From NCBI RefSeq assembly GCF_014163735.1, contig NZ_JACJDV010000034.1, forward strand, positions 1 to 39,136: 39,136 bases of DNA. The letters run 5' to 3'. The stretch's first letter is position 1; each line of letters begins with the position of its first letter. Of the stretch, positions 8,254 through 17,325 are shown one piece after another. A program made the position numbers and the translations under genes. The DNA is from Shewanella sp. SR44-3. Its GTDB lineage: Bacteria; Pseudomonadota; Gammaproteobacteria; Enterobacterales; Shewanellaceae. Below the pieces are notes generated by a model that saw only the letters and a program-made list of their open reading frames with translations, was not told the origin of the DNA and did not search any database.

Positions 8254-8919
8254 CTAGTCGTTTGTTATAGACAACCTTTTTGCCAGTTTATCTTTCCATT
8301 CTGGCGCAAGCTCTTTCAAGTCTAAAGCTTCTGAAAAACCCCTCTCTAAACCCACATAATTTCGATCAAAATATGCCTGGAACAGTTTTTTTATGCTGAT
8401 ATCGTGGGTAGCATGTTTCTCAATTGATACTGTATCCCCAGTTTGGGCGCCCCCAGTCTCTAGCACCCTAAAATACACGCCGGTACAGTACGTTTTTGTA
8501 AAAAGCTTAACGGCATTAGCATTATTCAGCGCTATCCCAAGTTTGAAACAAGGTACCCTTGGCTGACTCACTTCAAGTAGCGCTGAACCGAAGCGAAACT
8601 GATCGCCAATCTTCACATCCTCTTCGGCTAAGTTTGATACGCTAAAGTTTTCACCGAACGCCCCATATGAAAGATCTTGATTAGCTAAAATCCCCTTCCA
8701 ATAGTCATAGTGATTAACTGAAAAAGCATAAACGGCTTTATGCTCGCCACCGTGATGAATAAGATCGGCTTGCTCGTCGCCAATAATGTTGTACGTCTCA
8801 ATCGTCACTTCATCGCCAGTCGGTACTTTAAATATCCCCGTTTTGACGTCTTTCCCGTTATGCAAAATGGTTTTTGCTCTAGAAATGTTTGTTGATATTA
8901 TTTTCACGTTAAAACCCAT
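8254..8919 (-). CDS. MOSC-domain protein, YiiM-like
   Basis: MOSC proteins are molybdenum-cofactor sulfurase C-terminal-type domains. YiiM relatives in E. coli reduce N-hydroxylated base analogues such as 6-N-hydroxylaminopurine using molybdenum cofactor. The 221-residue sequence has the family patterns: an early HHGGEHKAVYAF, then YGAFGENF, IGDQFRFG, and SQPRVPCFKL with the conserved cofactor-binding Cys (residue 124). The C-terminal part is the small 3-alpha domain seen in YiiM. It is monocistronic, on the opposite strand to the tRNAs. The same 10-base sequence TCGTTTGTTA occurs at its 3' end (8258-8267) and upstream (9040-9049), which may hint at a cassette origin. Confidence 0.85.
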   Translation of the reverse strand: MGFNVKIISTNISRAKTILHNGKDVKTGIFKVPTGDEVTIETYNIIGDEQADLIHHGGEHKAVYAFSVNHYDYWKGILANQDLSYGAFGENFSVSNLAEEDVKIGDQFRFGSALLEVSQPRVPCFKLGIALNNANAVKLFTKTYCTGVYFRVLETGGAQTGDTVSIEKHATHDISIKKLFQAYFDRNYVGLERGFSEALDLKELAPEWKDKLAKRLSITND

Positions 8920-9422
8920 ATATGAAGAAAAGCTAACGTCTTACTGCACTGAGTGCCTGATAAAGCTTAGGTGTAAGTAATTGATTAACTTAATCCTACA
9001 TTCCATGAACGCTTGAAGTAAAGCGCTTAATTCACTTACTCGTTTGTTAGAAAATCGGATCTGAGTCCAGTGGCATAGCCCATTTGGGACAAAAGTTTGT
9101 CTGCAAAAGGAAAATATCCAAGCAATAACATCCATATTAAAAATCCAGTTCGGCATCTGTGCCTCTCACTCATAAGCGCAATCACCTAAGTGCCATGGGG
9201 CGCTTTTACGCCAGCCTCCAATTACCCTGCTGTTAATCTCTAATCATTCAGTGAAGATGTAATGATTAACCTAGGTCACTGATATGAAATCTAGCAATAA
9301 AAAAACGAGACTCGCGTCTCGTTTTAATTACCTGCTTTCAAGCGACTAAGAATAGCCGCCTATGCCTTAGTGACTTGCATCAAGCCCACTGGCTTATATG
9401 AACTGTTTGATGCAAACCAAGC
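8920..9422. other. Intergenic region between the MOSC gene and cysC
   Basis: No convincing gene. It holds the cysC terminator (9302-9325) and, at 9007-9051, an imperfect hairpin-forming element (AACG...CGTT outer arms, TGAA/TTCA and TAAAGCGCTTA inside) that ends in TCGTTTGTTAG and loosely resembles an integron attC site. A short open frame at 8941-9156 on the minus strand has no signal, motif or ribosome site that I trust. Confidence 0.4.
9302..9325 (-). terminator. Rho-independent terminator of the cys operon
   Basis: A 10-bp perfect stem (9302-9311/9316-9325, AAAACGAGAC/GTCTCGTTTT) with a 4-base loop. On the minus strand a run of T follows. It lies about 100 bases beyond the cysC stop and could work in both directions. 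Confidence 0.85.
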
Positions 9423-10040
9423 TTATGCCAAGGCGCTGAGCTTATTGGCATCTATCACTTCAATGGCAGTTAAGTAGGCTAGCATGGCCTGTACCTGAGT
9501 GGCTAAGTCGCCTCTACTGGTGTCTATGGTGAGTTCTGCGGCCGTTGGCGCTTCATAGGGTGATGAAATTCCTGTGAAGTCTTTAATCTCGCCGCTGCGG
9601 GCTTTGACGTATAAGCCTTTAGGGTCGCGGGCTTCACACACGCTTAGGGGTGTCGATACGTGGACTTCGATAAAGCGCCCTTCGGGGAACAAGGCGCGCA
9701 CCCGGTCGCGCTCAGCGCGGGTGGGCGAAATAAAAGCCGATAACACCACAAGGCCGGCATCGACCATCAATTTAGCCACTTCACCTACGCGGCGCAGGTT
9801 CTCGTCTCTGTCTGCGAGGCTAAAACCTAAGTCCTTGCATAAACCGTGACGCACATTGTCGCCATCGAGCAAATAGGTATGAAAGCCTGCATCAAATAAA
9901 GCGCGCTCCAATGCCCCTGCAAGGGTCGATTTACCCGCGCCAGAAAGCCCAGTAAACCAAAGTAGCACAGGATTTTGACTCTTCTGCGCCCCACGGGCTG
10001 CCTGATCAATGCTATGTTGATGCCACACTATATCTGTCAT
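9423..10040 (-). CDS. cysC: Adenylylsulfate kinase CysC
   Basis: CysC phosphorylates adenosine 5'-phosphosulfate (APS) to PAPS, the second activation step of assimilatory sulfate reduction. The 205-residue protein has the P-loop GLSGAGKST, the APS-binding DGDNVRHGL segment, [15 protein letters not shown], and the family's [23 protein letters not shown] start at the ATG at 10040 because a GGAG lies a few bases upstream; a TTG at 10061 would add seven residues. It is the last gene of the operon, 42 bases after the permease, and is not fused to CysN. Confidence 0.96.
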   Translation of the reverse strand: MTDIVWHQHSIDQAARGAQKSQNPVLLWFTGLSGAGKSTLAGALERALFDAGFHTYLLDGDNVRHGLCKDLGFSLADRDENLRRVGEVAKLMVDAGLVVLSAFISPTRAERDRVRALFPEGRFIEVHVSTPLSVCEARDPKGLYVKARSGEIKDFTGISSPYEAPTAAELTIDTSRGDLATQVQAMLAYLTAIEVIDANKLSALA

Positions 10041-10082
10041 AAAAACTCCAACGCTCATCAAAATGAGTCTGTGCCATAGGGC

Positions 10083-11807
10083 CTAAAACGGGAAAAAGTA
10101 AGGCACGGCGATGATCACCGCTGCCGAGTACACTAAGGACAAAGGCAAGCCTAAGCGCACAAAATCACTAAATTGGTAATTACCGGCATTAAACACCATT
10201 AAGTTGGTCTGATAACCATAGGGTGAAATAAAGCTGGCACTGGCGCCAAACACTACGGCCATAATAAAAGGCCTAGGGTCGACGCCGTAACTCATGGCTA
10301 AGGCGTAGGCGACAGGGAATGCCAAGGCCGCAGCGGCATTATTGGTAATGACTTCTGTGACGATAAGCGTCATCAAGTACACCCCAACAAAAGCAGCAAA
10401 CACCCCATAACCGTCAAATACCTCCAACAAACCTTGAGCCATCACATCGGCAAGCCCAGTGCTTATCATCAGGTTGGCAAGCCCTAAGGCACTGCCGACA
10501 ATCACCACTAATTCAAGCGGAAAGCGGCGTTTAATTTCGCTCACAGTCACAGCGCCTATGGCAAGGTAACTGAGCAGCAGTATGACTAGCCCTTTGGCTA
10601 ACGGAAATAAACCTGCCACACTGCCCATTATGGTCAAGGCGAAGCCCAGCAATACCCAATGGCCGCGCTTGTCATCTAAGCGTACGCTTAAATCCAGTCC
10701 GCTTATGGCGGCAAAATCATCGGCTAGGCGTGGCTTCTTGGTAAAACTGTCCCCAGGGGTTAGCAATAACACGTCACCGGGTTGCAGTTCGATATCGCCA
10801 AGGCCGCCCTTTAATGGCTGATGACCACGGCGAATGGCCATCACGGCGGCATCGAATTCTTCACGAAAACGCGAGTCTTTAAGGCTAGTGCCCACCAAGG
10901 AGGAGGATGGCGCTAACACGGCTTCAATCAAATTTTGCCCTTTGGCTTGCTGTTTGCCAAACCAATTGAGGCCATCAAACTGATGCAATAACTCCACCGA
11001 CTCCACTGCGCCACTAAAGCGCAATACATCATCGGCTTGTAACACAAGTTGCGGCGGCACAGGACAAATTCGAATGCCACTGCGCTCAAGTTCGACTAAA
11101 TACAATTTCTTTAATGCCCGCAGGCGATTATCTTGCACGCTTTTGCCCACTAACTTTGAATTTTTAGCAATGTGCGCCTCAAGCAAATAAGGCAAGGCCT
11201 CGTCATCGGTCTCATCGCGCCTATCGGGCAATAGATGGGCCAGTGGAATAAGTAGCAGCAAACCCGATACCACGACTATGATGCCAACTGATGTGAACTC
11301 GAAAAAGCCTAAGGGCTTAAGGCCGGCATTCTCCACAAAGGAGTTAACGATTAAGTTGGTCGAGGTACCAATTAGGGTTAAGGTGCCACCTAAAATGGCG
11401 GCATAATTTAATGGCAATAATAACTTAGTGGGCGCATGGGCCTGGTTGCGCCGCACTACACCAATTAATGAGGCCACTACCGCAGTATTGTTGGTAAAAG
11501 ACGACAGTACAGCGGTAGAAATGCCCAGTTTAGCCAAGGTTAAGGTTAGCGACCCCTTACTAATGGCTTGGCTGAGTTTGCCAAGTAGTGAAGTTTTCTC
11601 AAGGGCGGTGGCAGCGAGCACTAATAAAATTAAGGTGATCAGACCATTATTGGTAAAGCCTGCCAGGGCAGTGTCTAAACTCACTAAGCCTAGTAAATAG
11701 CTTGCCAGTCCCGCGAAAAAAAACAAACTCGCGGGATTGGCGCGGCCGCTAACAAGCCCAGCCACCAAGGCAACTAAAATTGCTGTTAACAGCCAAAGTT
11801 CGCTCAT
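10083..11807 (-). CDS. SLC13 (DASS) family permease with two TrkA-C domains, probable sulfate importer
   Basis: A 574-residue inner-membrane transporter. Its two hydrophobic halves carry the paired SLC13/ArsB-type motifs SFTNNTAVVA and GTSTNLIVNS in the first, and VTEVITNNAAAALAFPVA and SPYGYQTNLMVF in the second. Between them, at about 205-365, lie two cytoplasmic TrkA-C (RCK_C) domains. Related proteins with this layout are sodium-coupled sulfate transporters or sulfur-limitation sensors. It starts 3 bases after the cysN stop and precedes cysC, so translational coupling within the sulfate operon is likely. Sulfate as substrate is inferred from context; thiosulfate or another oxyanion is possible. 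Confidence 0.85.
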   Translation of the reverse strand: MSELWLLTAILVALVAGLVSGRANPASLFFFAGLASYLLGLVSLDTALAGFTNNGLITLILLVLAATALEKTSLLGKLSQAISKGSLTLTLAKLGISTAVLSSFTNNTAVVASLIGVVRRNQAHAPTKLLLPLNYAAILGGTLTLIGTSTNLIVNSFVENAGLKPLGFFEFTSVGIIVVVSGLLLLIPLAHLLPDRRDETDDEALPYLLEAHIAKNSKLVGKSVQDNRLRALKKLYLVELERSGIRICPVPPQLVLQADDVLRFSGAVESVELLHQFDGLNWFGKQQAKGQNLIEAVLAPSSSLVGTSLKDSRFREEFDAAVMAIRRGHQPLKGGLGDIELQPGDVLLLTPGDSFTKKPRLADDFAAISGLDLSVRLDDKRGHWVLLGFALTIMGSVAGLFPLAKGLVILLLSYLAIGAVTVSEIKRRFPLELVVIVGSALGLANLMISTGLADVMAQGLLEVFDGYGVFAAFVGVYLMTLIVTEVITNNAAAALAFPVAYALAMSYGVDPRPFIMAVVFGASASFISPYGYQTNLMVFNAGNYQFSDFVRLGLPLSLVYSAAVIIAVPYFFPF

Positions 11808-11810
11808 AGG

Positions 11811-13253
11811 CTAGTTACCTAACACGCTTATATCGCGGGCATTCCAGTGAGGAAAATGCTTACGCACTAAGGCATTAAACTCAAGCTCAAAGGCGCTGTA
11901 TTCACCTGTTGTTTTTGCTTCACCTAAGTGACCACTTACGACCATCACGGCGGCAACTGTGGCGTTAGTTAAGCGATCGATTAAGATCATCCCGCCGGTA
12001 TCACGCACTAAGCTGTAAGCATCGACCACAATCGCTTCGGTGAGCTCAAGTTTGACCCTAGCAATAGTGTTTAAACTTAAGCTAGTGGCGCCGCTGCGAG
12101 CCAAAGTATTCACATCAACGACGTATTCAATCTCACTCACTTGGGCCTGAGTTTTCTTACCGGCCACTTTTAAATCGTATAATTGACCCAGTTGTAATGG
12201 CTTTTCATCCATCCACACCAAATCGGCAGTGATATGATCACCAAGGGTTGGCGCTGTCTCAGGTTGGGCCAATAAATCCCCCCTTGAGATATCGATTTCA
12301 TCTTCTAAGGTGATGGTCACGGCTTGGCCAGCAACCGCTTGGGCTAAATCGCCATCGAATGTGACTATGCGTTCAACCTTGCTACGCTTGCCCGATGGCA
12401 AGGCCACCAGCTCGTCACCGACTTTAATCACCCCAGATGCCAAGGTGCCAGCAAAACCGCGGAAATCAAGGTTTGGCCTTTGCACATATTGCACCGGGAA
12501 ACGCACAGGAAGCTGAGTCAACTCACGTTGAGTGTCTATGGTTTCAAGTAGTTGCAACAAGGTGCCGCCTTGATACCAATCACAGCGCTCACTTGGGTTC
12601 ACCACGTTGTCGCCATTTAAGGCAGACAGCGGCACGTAATGAATATCTAAGTCGCCAAAGTCCTTCACAAAGTCGGTAAAGTCGGCTTGGATTTTATTGA
12701 AGACGTCTTGGTTAAAATCCAATAAATCCATCTTGTTCACCGCCACTACAAAGTGGCGAATACCCAGAAGCGATGCAATGAAGGCATGGCGTTTAGTCTG
12801 AGTCTGCACCCCATAACGGGCATCCACTAAAATCACCGCTAAATCACAGGTCGAGGCGCCGGTAGCCATATTGCGGGTGTACTGCTCATGGCCTGGGGTA
12901 TCGGAAATAATAAATTTACGTTTTTCACTGGAGAAATACCGATAAGCCACATCTATGGTGATGCCCTGTTCACGCTCGGCTTGCAAGCCATCCACCAACA
13001 AGGCTAAATCTATGGCTTCACCTGTGGTGCCCATTTTAGAGCTGTCATTTTTAAGCGTGGCCAGCTGATCTTCATAAATTTGCGCGCTGTCATGGAGCAA
13101 ACGACCAATTAAGGTACTCTTACCGTCATCGACACTGCCACAGGTTAAAAAGCGCAATAGGCCTTTTTTCTGCTGCAAGGCCAAATACTCTTTAACGCCA
13201 TGTTGTTCAATTTCTGCCGCCATACGGCTAGTGTTACTCGCTGCTTTATCCAT
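11811..13253 (-). CDS. cysN: Sulfate adenylyltransferase large subunit CysN (GTPase)
   Basis: CysN is the regulatory GTPase of ATP sulfurylase; with CysD it makes APS from ATP and sulfate, driven by GTP hydrolysis. The 480-residue protein contains EF-Tu-like G motifs: G1 [10 protein letters not shown]3 DTPGHEQY and G4 NKMD, followed by the beta-barrel domains. There is no C-terminal APS-kinase fusion, in line with a separate cysC. I use the ATG at 13253; a GTG at 13265 would add four residues. cysD lies 64 bases upstream. Confidence 0.96.
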   Translation of the reverse strand: MDKAASNTSRMAAEIEQHGVKEYLALQQKKGLLRFLTCGSVDDGKSTLIGRLLHDSAQIYEDQLATLKNDSSKMGTTGEAIDLALLVDGLQAEREQGITIDVAYRYFSSEKRKFIISDTPGHEQYTRNMATGASTCDLAVILVDARYGVQTQTKRHAFIASLLGIRHFVVAVNKMDLLDFNQDVFNKIQADFTDFVKDFGDLDIHYVPLSALNGDNVVNPSERCDWYQGGTLLQLLETIDTQRELTQLPVRFPVQYVQRPNLDFRGFAGTLASGVIKVGDELVALPSGKRSKVERIVTFDGDLAQAVAGQAVTITLEDEIDISRGDLLAQPETAPTLGDHITADLVWMDEKPLQLGQLYDLKVAGKKTQAQVSEIEYVVDVNTLARSGATSLSLNTIARVKLELTEAIVVDAYSLVRDTGGMILIDRLTNATVAAVMVVSGHLGEAKTTGEYSAFELEFNALVRKHFPHWNARDISVLGN

Positions 13254-13317
13254 CTTAATTCTCACTCTCTATACTGCTTGCTCGAAGACTTCTGTAACGG
13301 GGTTGCCTTGGCAAGCC

Positions 13318-14226
13318 TTAGAAGTAACCTTGACGTTTCTTATGCTCCATGGAGGCACTTTGATCTGAATCTATCAGTCGCCCCTGACGTTCGCTGGAGC
13401 GGGTTAGCAGCATTTCTTCGATAATCTTTTCTAAGGTGTCGGCCTCTGAATGCATGGCCGCAGTTAACGGGTAACAGCCTAAGGTTCTAAAGCGCACTTT
13501 CTCGGTTTTCACCGCTTCGCCCGCCTCAATAGGCATACGGTCATCATCCTTAAGAATAAGTTGACCGCCCTTTTCCACCACCTGACGGTCTGCGGCAAAA
13601 TACAGTGGCACAATTTCGATATTCTCTTGATAGATGTATTGCCAAATATCCAGTTCAGTCCAGTTAGATAGCGGGAACACACGAATGCTCTCGCCCTTGT
13701 TGACTGCGCCGTTATAGGTGCGCCACAGTTCTGGACGTTGATTCTTTGGATCCCATCTATGGTGACGATCGCGAAAAGAATACACTCGCTCTTTGGCACG
13801 GGATTTCTCTTCATCACGGCGAGCACCACCAAAGGCGGCATCGAAACCATGTTGGTTTAGGGCCTGCTTTAATGCTTGGGTTTTCATTATGTCAGTGTGT
13901 TTCGCACTGCCATGGGTGAAGGGACCAACGCCTTGTTCAACCCCTTCCTGATTGGTGTGAGTTAACAGTTCAAAGCCGAACTTTTTCGCCTGTGCATCAC
14001 GAAACGCAATCATCTCCTTAAACTTCCAACCTGTATCCACATGCAGTAAAGAGAATGGAATTTTGCCAGGATAGAAGGCTTTGCGGGCCAGATGCAGCAT
14101 CACAGAGGAATCTTTACCTATGGAATACATCATCACAGGGTTATCAAATTCGGCGGCAACTTCACGGATGATCTGAATACTTTCCGCTTCTAACTGTTGT
14201 AAATGGCTTAATACCTGCACGGCCAT
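13318..14226 (-). CDS. cysD: Sulfate adenylyltransferase small subunit CysD
   Basis: CysD is the catalytic subunit of ATP sulfurylase, adenylylating sulfate to APS. It is a 302-residue PP-loop (PAPS reductase-like fold) protein with [16 protein letters not shown] near residue 35 and the later conserved [24 protein letters not shown] and RFRTLGCYP. The length and ending (KKRQGYF) match the family. A GGAG lies about 8 bases before the ATG at 14226. It is the second gene of the operon, 56 bases after cobA. Confidence 0.97.
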   Translation of the reverse strand: MAVQVLSHLQQLEAESIQIIREVAAEFDNPVMMYSIGKDSSVMLHLARKAFYPGKIPFSLLHVDTGWKFKEMIAFRDAQAKKFGFELLTHTNQEGVEQGVGPFTHGSAKHTDIMKTQALKQALNQHGFDAAFGGARRDEEKSRAKERVYSFRDRHHRWDPKNQRPELWRTYNGAVNKGESIRVFPLSNWTELDIWQYIYQENIEIVPLYFAADRQVVEKGGQLILKDDDRMPIEAGEAVKTEKVRFRTLGCYPLTAAMHSEADTLEKIIEEMLLTRSSERQGRLIDSDQSASMEHKKRQGYF

Positions 14227-14282
14227 GATGCTTCTCCACTTAACATGCTGTTTCCAGCATAAATATTGACTGAAAACGAGGC

Positions 14283-15104
14283 CTAATTGCTGCTCGTTTT
14301 TACATTTGTGTGTGTTTGTTGCTGAGTTAATGCCGAAGGCTCAAACCAATTAAGCGTATCGGCCAGTTGCACCACTTCGCCTATGATCATCAAGGCTGGC
14401 ATCTGCAAAGCAGGATCTGCCGCCAATTGCGCTAAGTCGTTTAAGTTACCGATAAAACGCTGCTGGGATGCTGTGGTGGCTTTTGACACTATCGCTACAG
14501 GTGTGTCTGGGCTGCGGCCTGCGTTAATCAAGCCATCGCGAATAATATTGGCGTTCAAAATCCCCATATACACCACTAAGGTGTTATTGGGGTTGGCATA
14601 ACCTTGCCAGTCCATTGGGCGGCTGGCTAACTGGCAATGGCCAGTAATAAAGCTCACCCCTTGGGCATAATCTCTGTGAGTGAGCGGAATGCCCACATAG
14701 GCTGAGGTGCCGCTTGCTGCTGTAATGCCGGGCACCACTTCAAAGGCAATATCGCTGGCCACTAAGGTTTGCAATTCTTCGCCGCCACGGCCAAATATAA
14801 AGGGATCACCGCCCTTAAGACGCACCACATTTTTACGGGTGTAGGCCTTAGTGACCAATAACTGATTAATATCATCTTGGGGTGCACTGTGCTTACCCGC
14901 ACGCTTACCTACGGCAATTTTTTCGGCAGTTGAGGGGATTAAATCTAAGATATCTTGGCTTACCAAGGCATCATAAAGCACGACATCGGCACTTTTCAGC
15001 ACCCGATAAGCCTTCATGGTCAGTAATTCCACATCGCCTGGGCCTGCGCCCACTAACCAGACTTTACCTTTAGCCACTTGGCCTGGCATTGAAACAACTT
15101 CCAT
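14283..15104 (-). CDS. cobA: Uroporphyrinogen-III C-methyltransferase (SUMT)
   Basis: SUMT methylates uroporphyrinogen III twice with S-adenosylmethionine to give precorrin-2, the precursor of siroheme, the cofactor of sulfite reductase. The 273-residue protein has the diagnostic [15 protein letters not shown] start, [25 protein letters not shown] and [10 protein letters not shown]. There is no CysG dehydrogenase/ferrochelatase domain, so those steps must be encoded elsewhere. I chose the ATG at 15104 because GGGGAT precedes it by about 6 bases; a TTG at 15119 would add five residues. Leading the sulfate operon makes sense: it ties siroheme supply to sulfate activation. Confidence 0.95.
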   Translation of the reverse strand: MEVVSMPGQVAKGKVWLVGAGPGDVELLTMKAYRVLKSADVVLYDALVSQDILDLIPSTAEKIAVGKRAGKHSAPQDDINQLLVTKAYTRKNVVRLKGGDPFIFGRGGEELQTLVASDIAFEVVPGITAASGTSAYVGIPLTHRDYAQGVSFITGHCQLASRPMDWQGYANPNNTLVVYMGILNANIIRDGLINAGRSPDTPVAIVSKATTASQQRFIGNLNDLAQLAADPALQMPALMIIGEVVQLADTLNWFEPSALTQQQTHTNVKTSSN

Positions 15105-15134
15105 GACGCATCCCCACAATATTGACAGGTATCC

Positions 15135-15164
15135 AATATAGCGGTTTAGATATTCCTTATGTAA
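15135..15164 (-). promoter_or_regulatory. Candidate promoter of the cobA-cysDN-permease-cysC operon
   Basis: On the minus strand TTACAT (15159-15164), an 18-base spacer and TATATT (15135-15140), placing transcription start about 25 bases before cobA. CysB control would be expected for such an operon, but I cannot confidently mark CysB sites in the AT-rich sequence upstream. Confidence 0.4.
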
Positions 15165-15331
15165 TAGATAATAGTTAGTTTTTATAACTTATAGGTATAT
15201 AGGAACTATTCACAGTCTCAAAAGGCTGATTTTTCGGTTAAATAACCCGCTCAAGGGATAAATTATATAGAATACAACCAGCACCTATATTAAGGCAGTC
15301 GAACCCATTAAGAGGCGAACAGCGAAATATC

Positions 15332-16315
15332 ATGCATAACAATAAAACCTTACCTTCAGCGTTAGTCCTTTACCGCCATACAGCAATCGCGGCGATACTC
15401 AGTCTATTCGCCGCACCTGCGCTGGGAAAAAATGATATCCAGCTCACCACTGTGCCATCAAACAGTAAGCAACAAGTCGATGCAACCACTGAAGAAACCT
15501 CATTAGTGAGTGAGCGAGTAAAAGATGAGCTTGCGACGTCAGAAAGCCCATTTGTGCTCACGCCCCATAAGGTGAACTATTTCTTACCGGCCACCTATAA
15601 CAGCAACCCTAATAACGCCCCATTTGCCGCCCAATTTGATCAAGGCGATTATCAGCTCGATGAAATGGAAGCTAAATTCCAACTCAGCTTTAAATTTCCT
15701 TTAGTTTACAACCTATTTGGTGACAACGGACACGTATTTTTGGCTTATACCAACCAATCTTACTGGCAGGTTTACAATCAAGACATTTCCTCACCGTTTC
15801 GAGAAACCAATCACGAACCTGAAGCTTTTATCTTATTCAATAATGATTGGCAGATAGGCGGGTTTACCAATTCATTTATTGGCTTTGGCGCAGCCCATCA
15901 GTCAAACGGTAAAGCAGGATTGCTATCACGCAGTTGGAACCGACTTTACGGCACCATGATATTCGATAAAGGCCCCTATGCCTTCTCAGTGAAAGCTTGG
16001 TGGCGCTTACCTGAAGATGCTAAAGAAACCCCTGATTCGCCAAAAGGCGATGATAATCCAGATCTCACCGACTACTTAGGCCATGTTGAATTCACCGGAG
16101 TATACGGATTAAATGAACACAGGTTTAGTCTGTTGCTGAGAAATAACTTTAACGACCCCAATCGTGGTGCGCTAGAGCTCACCTGGAGTTACCCCATCAT
16201 GGGTAATTTGCGGATTTATACTCAGTATTTCAACGGCTATGGTGAAAGCTTGATTGATTATAATCATCATAATCAGCGCATTGGCATAGGGTTTTCCATT
16301 AACGATATTCTCTAG
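15332..16315 (+). CDS. pldA: Outer-membrane phospholipase A (OMPLA)
   Basis: OMPLA is a beta-barrel enzyme that hydrolyses phospholipids misplaced in the outer leaflet of the outer membrane. The 327-residue protein has a signal peptide (cleavage near residue 32), a polar linker, then the barrel. The catalytic triad of the family is visible as H189 and S191 in HQSNG and N203 in SRSWNRLY, with the same spacing as E. coli H142/S144/N156. The C-terminal strands (YTQYFNGYGESLIDYN) are also conserved. A hairpin follows the stop. The gene is divergent from the sulfate operon and appears unrelated to it. Confidence 0.96.
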   Translation: MHNNKTLPSALVLYRHTAIAAILSLFAAPALGKNDIQLTTVPSNSKQQVDATTEETSLVSERVKDELATSESPFVLTPHKVNYFLPATYNSNPNNAPFAAQFDQGDYQLDEMEAKFQLSFKFPLVYNLFGDNGHVFLAYTNQSYWQVYNQDISSPFRETNHEPEAFILFNNDWQIGGFTNSFIGFGAAHQSNGKAGLLSRSWNRLYGTMIFDKGPYAFSVKAWWRLPEDAKETPDSPKGDDNPDLTDYLGHVEFTGVYGLNEHRFSLLLRNNFNDPNRGALELTWSYPIMGNLRIYTQYFNGYGESLIDYNHHNQRIGIGFSINDIL

Positions 16316-16326
16316 TTAAGCTTCAC

Positions 16327-16353
16327 ACCAAGGGCGACAACATTGCCCTTGGT
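16327..16353 (+). terminator. Hairpin after pldA, weak terminator
   Basis: A perfect 9-bp stem (16327-16335/16345-16353, ACCAAGGGC/GCCCTTGGT) with a 9-base loop, beginning 11 bases after the pldA stop. There is no T tract, so intrinsic termination is uncertain. Confidence 0.4.
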
Positions 16354-16430
16354 TATAACCTTAAAGCACACCTTTATGGATGTCATTAAGCGTGAGGTAA
16401 TGTTCACTTTTTAATTTAAGATCAAATTTT

Positions 16431-17243
16431 ATGCAGCAGCAACGTCCACTACGTCAAGCCAAAACCATAGATAATGTGTTTAATAGCGCTTACTGGCACC
16501 TTGGCCAGCAAGACTTTACCATTAATGAAATCCGCATCAAGCTTGAGCGTAAAACTGAGAATCTACAATGGATTGAAACTGTACTCGCGAGGCTAATTGA
16601 AGGCGGCTATTTAAGAAACGACCTAGATTTTGCACTGCGTTATTGCGAGACAGCCTTTAGTAACGAAATCGGTAAAGGCGCAATCAAGCGAAAATTACAG
16701 CAGAGAGGCATTTCGGCGACCGACATTGACACCGCCATAGCCCAAGTGATGGATGAACAGCAAATCGATACTTTTGAGATGGCAACCTCTAGGCTATTGA
16801 GTAAATTTGATGATTTTTCCGCCACAACCAAAGAAAAAGTTTACTCCCAGATGACCAACAAAGGTTTTTCAGCCACAGAAATCGATCATGCCATCTCACA
16901 ACATCCCGAGCGAGAAACCCTGCGCAGTAAATTAGCTGTCAAAGCTGACAAGGTAAATTTATCTTCTGAAATCATCAAACTGTTTAAAAAAGGCAAAGGT
17001 AAGACGCTTATCTTGCAAGAGCTTAAACAGCGACTGATTGATATCAGTGACCTTGAAGAAATCTTATATCAGTTAATGCTCAGCGATGAAGTCGATTTTT
17101 ATCAAAGCTGCAAAAATGAGCTGGCTAAAAAGCGCTATGATTTATCGGATTATAAGGACAAGTCAAAAGCCTATGCGTATTTATCCCGCAAAGGCTTTAG
17201 CAGTGATGAAATCAAACAAGCCATGGTGCTAGATGATGAATAA
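16431..17243 (+). CDS. RecX-family protein, long form
   Basis: RecX proteins bind RecA filaments and usually inhibit RecA. The first part (about 10-105) reads as classic RecX: a run of three-helix repeats with DFTINEIRIKL, IEGGYLRNDLDFALRY and GAIKRKLQQRGISATDIDTAI. The protein continues to 270 residues with at least two more related helical units (MTNKGFSATEIDHAI, LSRKGFSSDEIKQAM). Usual proteobacterial RecX is about 150 residues and lies beside recA; this one does neither. It may be a RecX paralogue with another partner. No strong ribosome site precedes the ATG. Confidence 0.65.
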   Translation: MQQQRPLRQAKTIDNVFNSAYWHLGQQDFTINEIRIKLERKTENLQWIETVLARLIEGGYLRNDLDFALRYCETAFSNEIGKGAIKRKLQQRGISATDIDTAIAQVMDEQQIDTFEMATSRLLSKFDDFSATTKEKVYSQMTNKGFSATEIDHAISQHPERETLRSKLAVKADKVNLSSEIIKLFKKGKGKTLILQELKQRLIDISDLEEILYQLMLSDEVDFYQSCKNELAKKRYDLSDYKDKSKAYAYLSRKGFSSDEIKQAMVLDDE

Positions 17244-17325
17244 GATTGGTATCACTCTGCCAAACAAGCGCACTCATCAAGCGCACTAGCACGTTATCGT
17301 GATTATTTATAAATAAGGAAGTTTA

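Noticed and set aside
8140..8270. Full-length attC site just downstream of the MOSC gene
   Set aside because: GTTAGTC and GACTAAC segments occur (8153 and 8233) but in an orientation and spacing that does not give a proper attC fold; only the edge motif was kept as a weak observation.
8941..9156. 71-codon open frame on the minus strand upstream of the MOSC gene
   Set aside because: No ribosome site, no recognisable domain, erratic composition, and it overlaps the hairpin-forming element; probably non-coding.
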